A stretch of DNA of 64,000 nt from Clostridiales bacterium. Its GTDB lineage: Bacteria > Bacillota > Clostridia > Monoglobales > WRBX01. How positions within the stretch are numbered: the stretch's first letter is position 1; each line of letters starts with the position of its first letter. The stretch spans positions 62,001 through 126,000 of the forward strand of contig JAISIR010000007.1 of NCBI GenBank assembly GCA_031261985.1, given 5' to 3'. Positions 35,836 to 44,009 of this stretch are shown here, piece by piece. Made by a program: the position numbers and the translations under genes. Below the pieces are notes generated by a model that worked only from the letters and a program-made list of their open reading frames with translations, did not search any database and was not told the origin of the DNA.

Positions 35836-35996
35836 TTTACATAAATCAGCGTTGTAACAATTTAGTAATAAAAATCGACAAAAATATTTTACCGTGCATT
35901 TAAAATATTTCCCTGCATTTTGCTTGAAAAAATCGACGGTTTATTCAAATATCTAAAACTTTTTTTAAAAAAATATTAAATTTTTGTTAAAAACAC

Positions 35997-36025
35997 TTTA
36001 CAAAATTATTTCAATAGTATATAAT
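35997..36025 (+). promoter_or_regulatory. ftsZ promoter
   Basis: TTTACA (35997-36002), 17 bp, TATAAT (36020-36025), with a leader of about 95 nt. Confidence 0.82.
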
Positions 36026-36127
36026 AACTTTTAAGTAATATATTTGTCTGTTTTATAAGCATTTTATTTTAAAAGCAAGAAGTTTTATACAAAAAATAAG
36101 ACAGTTTATACATAGGAGGAAACCCTT

Positions 36128-37381
36128 GTGCTAGAGTTTGAAAAAACTTATGAAGAACCTGTTATGATGAAAGTTGTCGGCGTTGGTGGCGGTGGAAATA
36201 ACGCTGTTAATCGAATGGTCGAGAGCGGAATAACTAAGGTAGAATTTATCGTTATTAATACCGATAAGCAAGTTTTGCAGCTTTCTAAGGCTACCCAAAG
36301 AATACAGATCGGCGAGAAGATTACTAAGGGCTTGGGTGCTGGTGCTAATCCAGAAATTGGAGAAAAAGCAGCTGAAGAGAGTCGCGAGGAGATTGCGTCG
36401 GTTATTCGTGGTGCTAACATGGTATTTGTCACTGCTGGTATGGGTGGCGGAACCGGGACGGGGGCGGCACCGATTGTTGCCTCTATTGCTAAGCAGATGG
36501 GTATTTTAACGGTTGGCATTGTTACTAAACCTTTCCCATTTGAAGGGCGTAAGCGTATGGCGCAGGCAGAGGAAGGCATTAAAACTTTAAAAGAGAATGT
36601 TGATGCTTTAGTTATTATTCCTAACGAAAAATTATTAGAAATTTCGCAACAACGCACCACTATGTTAGATGCGTTTAAGATGGCGGATGATGTGTTGCGT
36701 CAGGGTGTGCAAGGTATAACCGACCTTATTTTGCTTCCTGGCTTGATGAACCAAGATTTTGCTAATGTGCGCACAGTTATGAAGGATGCAGGTTATGCAC
36801 ACATGGGTGTAGGACGTGCAACTGGTGAAAATAAGGCGTTAGAGGCTGCAAAGCTAGCGGTGCATAGCCCATTGCTTGAGACTACTATCGAAGGTGCTAA
36901 GGGCGTTATTGTTAACGTAACTGGCGGACCAAACATCACTATGTACGAGGCTAGTGAGGCGGCTAATTATGTTCAAGAGCTTATTGACCCAGATGCGCAA
37001 TTTATATTTGGTTCGGTTATAGATGAGAATTTAACAGACGAGATTATTATAACCGTTATAGCAACGGGGTTTGAGAATATAGCTGAAGAAGAGCCAGCGC
37101 CGATGATAAGCGGGGCGATGCCGTCTGCCATGCCAAAGCGTGAGGTAGTGACTAATAATGCTGGGCGCGTGGTTAATGGTAATTTTAATGAGAATAATAA
37201 AATGCCACATGCTGATTTTAATGCAGGGCGCGGGAACGAGAATAATCGTCAGCCTAATAGCGTGGTAGAGATGCCGCGTAAGAAGGAAGAGCCTAAAAAA
37301 CAGAGCTTTTTAGATGATATCGGGTTCAATGATGATGACTTTTTAGATATCCCTGATTTTTTAAAGCGTAAAGATGTGTAG
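36128..37381 (+). CDS. ftsZ: Cell division protein FtsZ
   Basis: The 417-residue tubulin-like GTPase that forms the division ring. The N-terminal [13 protein letters not shown], the GTP-binding signature [10 protein letters not shown] (near residue 108) and the T7 loop region are intact. After a variable Asn-rich linker (about 340-390) the C-terminal peptide [13 protein letters not shown] ends the protein; it binds FtsA, ZapA or SepF. GTG start with AGGAGGAA upstream. It is alone here, away from ftsA and the dcw cluster, as in a number of Clostridia. SpoIIE, also in this window, binds FtsZ during sporulation. Confidence 0.98.
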   Translation: MLEFEKTYEEPVMMKVVGVGGGGNNAVNRMVESGITKVEFIVINTDKQVLQLSKATQRIQIGEKITKGLGAGANPEIGEKAAEESREEIASVIRGANMVFVTAGMGGGTGTGAAPIVASIAKQMGILTVGIVTKPFPFEGRKRMAQAEEGIKTLKENVDALVIIPNEKLLEISQQRTTMLDAFKMADDVLRQGVQGITDLILLPGLMNQDFANVRTVMKDAGYAHMGVGRATGENKALEAAKLAVHSPLLETTIEGAKGVIVNVTGGPNITMYEASEAANYVQELIDPDAQFIFGSVIDENLTDEIIITVIATGFENIAEEEPAPMISGAMPSAMPKREVVTNNAGRVVNGNFNENNKMPHADFNAGRGNENNRQPNSVVEMPRKKEEPKKQSFLDDIGFNDDDFLDIPDFLKRKDV

Positions 37382-37492
37382 TTGACTAATAAAATTGAGT
37401 TTGGATTAACGTATAGCACTAATTATTTAAGATTAGAAAACTCTAGCGCGCGAGCCACTGAACTTGCATTTTTTGCTAACTAATAAACGCGT

Positions 37493-37514
37493 TTCGATAA
37501 AACGGAACGTTTTA
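37493..37514. repeat. AAACGGAACGTTT palindromic motif before the lipoprotein gene
   Basis: TTCGATAAAACGGAACGTTT directly abuts the AGGAGGGG of the lipoprotein gene, as the copy at 18004 abuts the 18040 ribosome binding site. A second AAACGCGTTT precedes it at 37485. Confidence 0.65.
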
Positions 37515-37530
37515 GGAGGGGTTTGTGTTT

Positions 37531-38169
37531 ATGAAAAAAATACTAAGCTTTTTATTGGTAATTTGTATGTTTGTAACATTATCTGCTTGCGGTAAAAAGG
37601 CGGAGGAAACAGGCACGACGGGCGATGCGAACAATGGCACGAGCACGCTAGAGAGCGATGATTTGATTGGGCTAATGTCGTCTGAGAATTACTATGTAAA
37701 GTACACGATGGAGAGTGAATTAGAAGGTACAGCCTATAATGCCAAGGGTGAGACGGCGCGTAAAGGCGAGGATATTGCTGTTTCGACTGAGATGGAATAC
37801 AATGGCGCGGTTATGAAAACTAGGACAGTGAAGGTTGGCGGCGAGTCTTACGTGGTTGATGACACTAACAAGACGATTACGAAATCGATTGTTGATATTG
37901 GTGACGCGGCGAACAAGGCATTTGATTACTCTACCGTTAACAAAACTGGTAATGGAAAAGGGACGATTAAGGGGAAAGAGCTTCCTTATACCGAGTATAC
38001 TACGAGTGAGGGTTATGTCTCGAAGTTTTATACCGATAATGGCAAGCCATACGCTATAGAAAGCACAGGCGAGGGAGTAACTGCCATTATGATAGTAGAA
38101 GAGTACTCTAAAAACCCGCCGTCTAGTTTGTTTGAGCTGCCAAGCGATTATACAAAAGTTGCGTATTAA
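37531..38169 (+). CDS. Lipoprotein of unknown function
   Basis: A 212-residue exported lipoprotein. Signal peptide MKKILSFLLVICMFVTL with lipobox LSAC (Cys at 21). The mature part is a beta-rich domain with repeated MESELEG, YVVDDTNKTITKS and YTEYTTSEGYVSKFY stretches, in the style of LolA/LppX-like or YcdB-like folds. I would not go further than fold resemblance. ATG 37531 follows AGGAGGGG by nine bases. It lies between ftsZ and a terminator and seems monocistronic. Confidence 0.8.
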   Translation: MKKILSFLLVICMFVTLSACGKKAEETGTTGDANNGTSTLESDDLIGLMSSENYYVKYTMESELEGTAYNAKGETARKGEDIAVSTEMEYNGAVMKTRTVKVGGESYVVDDTNKTITKSIVDIGDAANKAFDYSTVNKTGNGKGTIKGKELPYTEYTTSEGYVSKFYTDNGKPYAIESTGEGVTAIMIVEEYSKNPPSSLFELPSDYTKVAY

Positions 38170-38188
38170 TAACTACCGAATATAATTT

Positions 38189-38228
38189 AATAGCACCTTT
38201 GGATAAAATGCCAAGGGTGCTATTTTTT
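38189..38228 (+). terminator. Terminator after the lipoprotein gene
   Basis: A 14-bp stem with one G-T pair (38189-38202 with 38211-38224), eight-base loop and T-run. Confidence 0.9.
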
Positions 38229-38311
38229 GCGTGTGTACTATTTTTTGTAAAAAAGATATGTGACCAGTGCGAATGAATTGTGGCAAGCTTCAGTCGCAAT
38301 AACACGCTTAG

Positions 38312-40606
38312 TTAATTTTTACTAAATATTCTACCTAATATATTGTTAGCAGTTTTGTCGCCTTGGGTAGCGTTTTGGGGCGGGGTATCGGGTTGCTTGC
38401 CGCTTTTAATTGCTGTGCCTAACATTTCTTTTATACCCATTTTTGTAGGCTGATACAGGGCGGTTAGGTAAACTTGGGCGTTAACTTTAGCATAGTCCGA
38501 TTTAGCGTCGGAAATAATTTTGCCTAGGTATTCATTAGCATTTTGGGTATTAGCAATCGATTCTAAAGCGTCGTCGATTATTCTAGTGCTATCGGTATGC
38601 AGGGCTGCAATAAGCTTACTATCGACATTTTTAAGCTTGTAATAAGCGTACTCGTGAATCTTGTCATTTTCGCTCAACACTACTTTAAGGTATACATTTT
38701 CGTCGTTTAAAGCATCTGCTATTTTAGTTATAAGTGAGTCGTCTGAGTATCTATTTTCTTTGATATCAACACATTCAATTAAAAGCTCGGGTGTCGGCAA
38801 TAATTTGTTTATAAGGAAGTTGTCGAAGCTTTTATTTTCTTCTTTTGTGCTAAGCGCGTCTATCAAAAACGCTTGAAGCTCTTTTGGCGTAAGCTGATTG
38901 ATATCGCCGACTTGGTAAGTGGCGCCAGTTTTTTTAATTGTAAAAAAGACGTTGTCGGCTTTATTATCATTATTGTAGTATTTGCAAATTGAGGTATCGC
39001 CTATAGATGCTATTTTATAAGTGCCGAAATTATCATCATCTTTGGGTATGTAATCACTAAAGCCATTAAGATTTCTATATACCACATATATAGCCTCGTC
39101 TAAACCGTTGCTGGCAAGGTCTGCAATGCAATTGGGCGCGGTAATTTTAGATAGTGTGTGTTTAAGGTAGTTTGTATAATCCCTGCCGACGTAATTATCG
39201 GCAAGCTTGGCTATAGCGGTTAGTAAATATTGGTCGTCAATTTTATCGATGGCTTCGTTAAATGGAAGAAGTTTATCTGAATTTTGCGCTGCGGCATAGG
39301 CTTCTAGCGAATATTTAGAAGTGTTGGCGATGATGCGCAAAAAAGATGCAAGCTCATCATTAGGTAGCTGGTGTTTGTGCTTGCCCTGATAAAGCTTGGC
39401 GTATGATTCTATCATGTTTATTTGGCTAGTATAATCTAACTGGGGATATAGAAATTTGGCATCGTATATAGAGTAGCATTTTGCAGGGATATCTTTAGCA
39501 CAAGTTTTGTATAATTGCGCCATAGCGGCACGCTTTACGCAATCGTTATTGGCTTTTAGAGGGGTATTGTTTGAGTCGTCGTCATCTTTAAATGGGGCGT
39601 TATTATCGATGCCACGCACGTTAAGGCAAAGCTTCTGGAAGTCTGCTAGAGCCATGGTTTTAGTGTAAACTCCGCCAGAATATTCGGCTTTTGCTAAATA
39701 ATCCTCTTTTATAATATCGAACAGCGCATCGGCATCGTCCCTATAAAGAGCAATATGTTTTAGAAAATCCAAATTTTGCTGACTTTGGTAAAAAGCCTTT
39801 AACGCGTCTTTATGGAAGCCTGTATGTTTGGTGGGGGCAGGGGTTGACGGCTTTTTAGCCAGAGGTTTTGTTTTAAAAGGAGAGTTTTCAACCTCGCGAG
39901 TAAATGATGCGATTTGTTTACTTGTAAGCGGGGTGTAGCCTTTGATGTTATCGAAGGCAATTGTGCCTGCTTTATAGTTACTTTCGGTAAGGTTGCCGCC
40001 TACTTCGTAAATCTTGCCGCGTATATAATAGGGCGAAGCGGGACGTCCGAAATGGTCTTTGTCGTCATCATATTCAAGCACGAACTCATCGAATGCTAAG
40101 AAGTTAGGGGTTGGTTCTCCTCCTGAGAATCCTCTATAATTTTTAAGCCGGTTATTCACATATTCTTTATTAAATAAAAACCGCTTATTGTTGTACGAGA
40201 AAATGCTAAATTGGCTGTCAAAGGGTATTACGTCATAGTTACCATCGGGGATTTCTTCAATTGCGACAATATCGAGTGCTATGTTTTCGGCGGCTAAATA
40301 TTGCTGAAACTTTGTTTTAATATCTTTTAATTCAGAGCTGGTAAACTCTCTATCGGGCCATTTGGTATGAGTAGAAGAAGCAAAAGTTTTGTTGCTTCTA
40401 AAATTATGGATGATTGGTAATTCGTCGGTATTTTTAATTTGCCAAAATGCGTTTCCTGTTGCGCCTGTTTCAAGCGTGACGTCAGAAAGTGGCGCACAAA
40501 CGTAGTAATGGTGGCTATAGTCATTATCTATCATAAATAAAAGGTCTTTTTCATCATCGACTAATACATGGCAATTATCACGATAAACTCCGCTTCGTGG
40601 AATCAA
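38312..40606 (-). CDS. Large orphan protein (764 residues)
   Basis: A long soluble protein I cannot assign. Residues 1-240 are mixed alpha/beta with many aromatic and Asp residues (DNDYSHHYYVCAPLSD, NYDVIPFDSQFSIFSYNNKRFLF). A Lys/Pro/Thr-rich linker follows near 250-270. The rest is a long helical region with HEAT-like repetition (AMAQLYKTCAKDIPAKCYSI, IADLASNGLDEAIYVVYRN). The tail is Pro/Gln-rich. TTG start with GGGGGAG six bases upstream. The 5' leader and the last codons with the stop both lie in dispersed repeat sequence. It may be co-transcribed with the 40898 gene upstream, 291 bp away. Confidence 0.78.
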   Translation of the reverse strand: MIPRSGVYRDNCHVLVDDEKDLLFMIDNDYSHHYYVCAPLSDVTLETGATGNAFWQIKNTDELPIIHNFRSNKTFASSTHTKWPDREFTSSELKDIKTKFQQYLAAENIALDIVAIEEIPDGNYDVIPFDSQFSIFSYNNKRFLFNKEYVNNRLKNYRGFSGGEPTPNFLAFDEFVLEYDDDKDHFGRPASPYYIRGKIYEVGGNLTESNYKAGTIAFDNIKGYTPLTSKQIASFTREVENSPFKTKPLAKKPSTPAPTKHTGFHKDALKAFYQSQQNLDFLKHIALYRDDADALFDIIKEDYLAKAEYSGGVYTKTMALADFQKLCLNVRGIDNNAPFKDDDDSNNTPLKANNDCVKRAAMAQLYKTCAKDIPAKCYSIYDAKFLYPQLDYTSQINMIESYAKLYQGKHKHQLPNDELASFLRIIANTSKYSLEAYAAAQNSDKLLPFNEAIDKIDDQYLLTAIAKLADNYVGRDYTNYLKHTLSKITAPNCIADLASNGLDEAIYVVYRNLNGFSDYIPKDDDNFGTYKIASIGDTSICKYYNNDNKADNVFFTIKKTGATYQVGDINQLTPKELQAFLIDALSTKEENKSFDNFLINKLLPTPELLIECVDIKENRYSDDSLITKIADALNDENVYLKVVLSENDKIHEYAYYKLKNVDSKLIAALHTDSTRIIDDALESIANTQNANEYLGKIISDAKSDYAKVNAQVYLTALYQPTKMGIKEMLGTAIKSGKQPDTPPQNATQGDKTANNILGRIFSKN

Positions 40607-40620
40607 AATGTTCTCCCCCT

Positions 40621-40858
40621 CGTCGCAACAGCTTCGCTTGGCTCATTTTTACAAAAACGTAAAAATATCGCTTTGCTTCGCGTTGCTCCTCTTTATTCCC
40701 AAAAAGTAAAACCAACTTTTTGGGAGCCCTTTTCAAAGAAATATCGGCACTCCGGCGTGAATGAATCACGCCTGCGTTGCTAAAGTAATTAAGTAATAAA
40801 ATTGCATAAACCGCAATTTTATGCAATTAAAAGTAAAATCGGCTTTTGCGGGAGCCCT
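40621..40858. repeat. Dispersed repeats A (40621-40730) and B (40748-40858)
   Basis: Same A-B pair as at 20008-20249, with matching hairpins and GGGAGCCCT ends. Repeat A abuts the Shine-Dalgarno of the 38312 gene. Confidence 0.82.
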
Positions 40859-40897
40859 ATGCGCTTTGCGCATAGCAACTGCTATACATAAATGAAA

Positions 40898-41440
40898 TTA
40901 TCTTGTCCAAGACACCCAATTTGGGGTCTCTACAACAACCTTTTTACCTACTTTTATAATGTCTATTTGTTCGCGCATACTAATATCAAGCGATGCAAAG
41001 GCTGGCAGTTTAAGCTCGAGTTGTATATAGTTTTGTAAATTTTCAAAACGTCTTCCGTGCTTTTCAACAGGGAGAGTCAACTCTAGTTCGTCAAGATGAT
41101 ATTCATAAAACTTTAGAGCGGTTAATTGTTCTTTTGATAGGGGATAGTGGTCGTCACTTCGCATTGGAACGCCAATTTCGCTTAAAATAACTGCGCGGAT
41201 ATCCATTGTATCTTTTTTATCTCTGACATACTCAACCAGTTCTTGCACAGAATGGATGTTGTGAGTGTGAATTTTTGTGTATTCTTCTAGGCATAATGCT
41301 TGCTTATGGGAAGAGTCGCCAAACGCTGCCAGGCTTATAACTATTGGAGTTTTTGGGGATACTTGTGGCGTTTGTGGTGGTGCAGGTAGCGTTTGTGGTT
41401 TTTGTGACTTTTGAGATAATTGTTTCTTCACAAAAAACAT
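40898..41440 (-). CDS. Orphan protein with Pho-box-like promoter
   Basis: A 180-residue protein of no family I know. The N-terminus is basic and Pro/Gln-rich (KKQLSQKSQKPQT), followed by an alpha/beta domain (IVISLAAFGDSSHKQALCLE, VRDKKDTMDIRAVILSE). It ends WVSWTR. No signal peptide is evident. ATG 41438-41440 is chosen for the GGGGGAG six bases upstream. Two promoters lie upstream on the minus strand. The distal one has the Pho-box-like repeat; the proximal one carries the AAACGGAACGTTT palindrome. This is the same pair of elements as at the 18040 gene. Confidence 0.75.
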   Translation of the reverse strand: MFFVKKQLSQKSQKPQTLPAPPQTPQVSPKTPIVISLAAFGDSSHKQALCLEEYTKIHTHNIHSVQELVEYVRDKKDTMDIRAVILSEIGVPMRSDDHYPLSKEQLTALKFYEYHLDELELTLPVEKHGRRFENLQNYIQLELKLPAFASLDISMREQIDIIKVGKKVVVETPNWVSWTR

Positions 41441-41473
41441 AATTCTCTCCCCCAATATTGTAGCTTGACAATA

Positions 41474-41503
41474 ATTATATCATAAACGTTCCGTTTAATC
41501 GAA
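41474..41503 (-). promoter_or_regulatory. Proximal promoter of the 40898 gene with AAACG palindrome
   Basis: On the minus strand TTCGATTAAACGGAACGTTT (41503-41484) is followed by ATGA and TATAAT (41479-41474). The -35 would be TTCGAT inside the motif, with an 18-bp spacer. The copy at 17915-17944 has the same arrangement. Confidence 0.65.
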
Positions 41504-41561
41504 TGTGTCTATTATAGTTTATTTTTTTGTGGCACAGATTTTTATATCGCCCACATCTTTT

Positions 41562-41626
41562 ATTATAGCATATTACTTCTTGGATTGCAAGCGTTTAATC
41601 TGCTTTTTATGTTAAATTTGTGTAAA
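41562..41626 (-). promoter_or_regulatory. Distal Pho-box-like promoter of the 40898 gene
   Basis: On the minus strand TTTACA (41626-41621) and TTAACA (41615-41610), 19 bp, -35 TTGCAA (41590-41585), 17 bp, TATAAT (41567-41562). Confidence 0.78.
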
Positions 41627-41639
41627 GTTTTAGGGGAAA

Positions 41640-41665
41640 TAAAAAAACCTTGCAGGATAGCAAGG
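41640..41665 (-). terminator. Terminator downstream of tRNA-Glu
   Basis: On the minus strand CCTTGC, six-base loop, GCAAGG and seven T. It also insulates the Pho-box-like promoter that follows. Confidence 0.85.
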
Positions 41666-41811
41666 GAAGGGATATTAGTGAAAAGTGAAAAATGAAAAGT
41701 TAAAAGAGAAAAGTACAAAACTTTGCCTCTAAAATGCTTTTCGCAAGAAAAGATTCGATTTCTTTTCACTTTTATCTTTTAGTTTTTATCTCTTTGCCAC
41801 AGGCAAAGTTT

Positions 41812-41886
41812 TGGTGACCCCTAGGAGAATCGAACTCCTGATTGCGCCGTGAGAGGGCGCCGTCTTAACCGCTTGACCAAGGGGCC
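41812..41886 (-). tRNA. tRNA-Glu (anticodon CTC)
   Basis: The minus strand folds as a standard cloverleaf. The acceptor is GGCCCCT with AGGGGTC, the anticodon stem GCGCC/GGCGC encloses the loop CTCTCAC, the T loop is GTTCGATTC, and CCA is encoded. The anticodon CTC reads GAG. It is 75 nt with CCA. A full sigma-A promoter lies about 100 bp upstream (41985-42013) and a terminator downstream. CTC-tRNA-Glu is an accessory to the TTC form and is absent in many low-GC genomes. Confidence 0.95.
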
Positions 41887-41887
41887 A

Positions 41888-41933
41888 TAAAACGTTCCGT
41901 AAACGTTCAGTAAATGTTCCGTTTAATTGGATA
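41888..41933. repeat. Three AAACGTTC-type motifs in the tRNA-Glu leader
   Basis: AAAACGTTCCGT, AAACGTTCAGT and AAATGTTCCGTTTAAT follow one another directly upstream of the tRNA 5' end, inside the transcribed leader. They relate to the palindrome family at 17684, 17915, 18004, 37493 and 41483. Confidence 0.7.
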
Positions 41934-41984
41934 TCTATTAAAGTGCTAAGCTAAAAAATATGTCGAAAAAAGCCGACCTCAATT

Positions 41985-42013
41985 ATTATATCACATCATG
42001 TGGAAAATGTCAA
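41985..42013 (-). promoter_or_regulatory. tRNA-Glu promoter
   Basis: On the minus strand TTGACA (42013-42008), 17 bp, TATAAT (41990-41985). Confidence 0.88.
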
Positions 42014-42068
42014 TACCTATGATGAACAAAAGTTAATTTTTACTTAAATTTTTATTGTGCCAATAGGC

Positions 42069-42097
42069 TTGACAAATGTCGAAAAGTAATATATAAT
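42069..42097 (+). promoter_or_regulatory. dnaG-rpoD operon promoter
   Basis: TTGACA (42069-42074), 17 bp, TATAAT (42092-42097). The RNA start would lie about 13 nt before the dnaG ATG, just including GTGGAGGA. Confidence 0.88.
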
Positions 42098-42116
42098 CGA
42101 GAGTGGAGGATTATAT

Positions 42117-43934
42117 ATGCCATTTTTCCCGCCGGAATTTGTCCAAAAAGTAATAGATAGCAACGATATTGTCGAAATTGTGTCGGCTAGTGTGAGGTTG
42201 CAAGGGTCGGGTGACCGGCTTAAGGGGTTGTGTCCTTTTCATAAAGAAAAAACGCCTTCGTTCACGGTTGGGCGTGATACGCAAATGTATCATTGCTTTG
42301 GCTGTGGTAAGGGTGGGACGACGCTCAATTTTGTTATGCAACAGCAGGGATTGGATTTTGTCGACGGTGTGAAGTTTTTGGCGGAGCGGGCGAATATCGA
42401 TTGGACGGCTTATAATTCTAAAGTTAAAAGCGGCAGGAATCGTGGCGGGAGCGGGCTAAATGGCGCGGGTGGTTCTGCTGAATATGGCGAGACGATGGTT
42501 ACAAAAATTGACCAGCGGAAGATTTTGGTTAATTTGAATCGTGATGTGGCACGATATTATAGGGATATGCTTCATTCGCCGCTTGGTAATAAGGTTATGG
42601 AATATGCGCGGGAGCGTCAGATATCGGATAAAACTATCGCTAAATTTGGGCTAGGATATGCGCCAGATAACAAAGAAATAATTGAAGTTTTGCATGATAA
42701 AGGGTACACCGATGAGCAGATTTTGCTAGCAGGGATAACAGCTAAAGGCGAACGTGGTGATGTATATTTGCGCTTTCGTGATAGGTTTATGTTCCCAATA
42801 ATTGATGTGCGAGGGAATGTAATTGCGTTTGGCGGCAGGATAATTGGTGATGGAAAGCCTAAGTATTTAAACTCGGCGCAGACTCCGCTATTTAACAAAA
42901 GTGTCAATTTATTTGCGCTTAATTTAGCTAAGTTAAATAAGCAGACATATTTTTTGTTGGTTGAGGGGTATATGGACGTGGTTATGTTGCATCAGTGCGG
43001 GATAGACATGGCTATTGCCACTTTAGGCACCGCATTAACCGAGGAACAGGCTAAGATTATCAAGAGGTATAGGCGGCAGGTGATTATATCTTACGATACC
43101 GATGAGGCAGGGCAGAATGCAACGCGGCGTGCCATAGATATTTGCAGACGTGCGGGGCTAGAGATTAAGATATTGCAGCTTAAAACTCCGACAGGGCAGG
43201 AAAAGGCTAAGGACCCTGATGAGTATATCAAGAGGTTTGGCGTTGGCGCGTTTAAGCAACAGCTGGATAATTCACCTTCTGACATGGCGTTTTTGAGTGA
43301 TAAGTTACGCGAGGGGCTAGATTTGACAGAATCGTTTAATAAGACCAAATATATCCACGATGTGGCGCGTGAGTTTACCAAAATAGATAGCCCTGTTGAA
43401 TTAGAGATTTATGCGCAAAATATTGCTACGCAGACGGGGGTATCGGTACATAATATTCTGCAAGAAGTGGGAATGATAAAGAGTGAGATGAAAAATTTTG
43501 GTGGGTTTAGCGGCGCGCATGATGATGAAGTGATTGAGCGGGATAGGCGGCATGCTAAGAAAAACGACGATGCGGAAAATATCTTGCTTGCGCTTATGAT
43601 GCAAGATGTATCGGCTTTAAAAGAGGCGAAGAAGTGTGTTAATCCACAGGATTTTAGCCAAGGGAATGACGAGATTGCCGAGATGCTTTTAAACGGTGAG
43701 GAAGTGAAATCGCTGCTTAGTAACGAGAAGTTTGCCGATAAAGCCAGCGTGATATCGTCGATGATGTTTGAGAGGAATATAATTGGTGATGTTGTGACGA
43801 CGGTTCGTGAGCTATCTGAGCGGATAAAAAAGGAGCGCATGGATTACCTTATAAAACAGGCGATGGATGAGAAAAATATAGATGAAGTGAATAGGTTATT
43901 TAAGCAAAAACGTGAGATGGGCAATAGTGCGTGA
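42117..43934 (+). CDS. dnaG: DNA primase
   Basis: A 605-residue primase that makes RNA primers at the replication fork. The N-terminal CHC2 zinc finger has Cys39, His42, Cys60 and Cys63. The Toprim core holds VEGYMDVVMLHQ (catalytic Glu) and SYDTDEAGQNA (metal-binding Asp residues). The C-terminal DnaB-interaction domain is present but diverged. Shine-Dalgarno GTGGAGGA. It heads dnaG-rpoD-trmK-yqfO, the classic macromolecular-synthesis operon of Firmicutes. Confidence 0.97.
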   Translation: MPFFPPEFVQKVIDSNDIVEIVSASVRLQGSGDRLKGLCPFHKEKTPSFTVGRDTQMYHCFGCGKGGTTLNFVMQQQGLDFVDGVKFLAERANIDWTAYNSKVKSGRNRGGSGLNGAGGSAEYGETMVTKIDQRKILVNLNRDVARYYRDMLHSPLGNKVMEYARERQISDKTIAKFGLGYAPDNKEIIEVLHDKGYTDEQILLAGITAKGERGDVYLRFRDRFMFPIIDVRGNVIAFGGRIIGDGKPKYLNSAQTPLFNKSVNLFALNLAKLNKQTYFLLVEGYMDVVMLHQCGIDMAIATLGTALTEEQAKIIKRYRRQVIISYDTDEAGQNATRRAIDICRRAGLEIKILQLKTPTGQEKAKDPDEYIKRFGVGAFKQQLDNSPSDMAFLSDKLREGLDLTESFNKTKYIHDVAREFTKIDSPVELEIYAQNIATQTGVSVHNILQEVGMIKSEMKNFGGFSGAHDDEVIERDRRHAKKNDDAENILLALMMQDVSALKEAKKCVNPQDFSQGNDEIAEMLLNGEEVKSLLSNEKFADKASVISSMMFERNIIGDVVTTVRELSERIKKERMDYLIKQAMDEKNIDEVNRLFKQKREMGNSA

Positions 43935-44009
43935 GGAGCTTTAAGTTTAATAGATTTAAGTTGATGCTGATAAATAAACATAGATAAACATTGAGAGGGA
44001 TTGTATACA

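Noticed and set aside
41888..41933. CRISPR-like short repeats next to tRNA-Glu
   Set aside because: The units are 11-13 bp without unique spacers of equal size and belong to a dispersed palindrome family.
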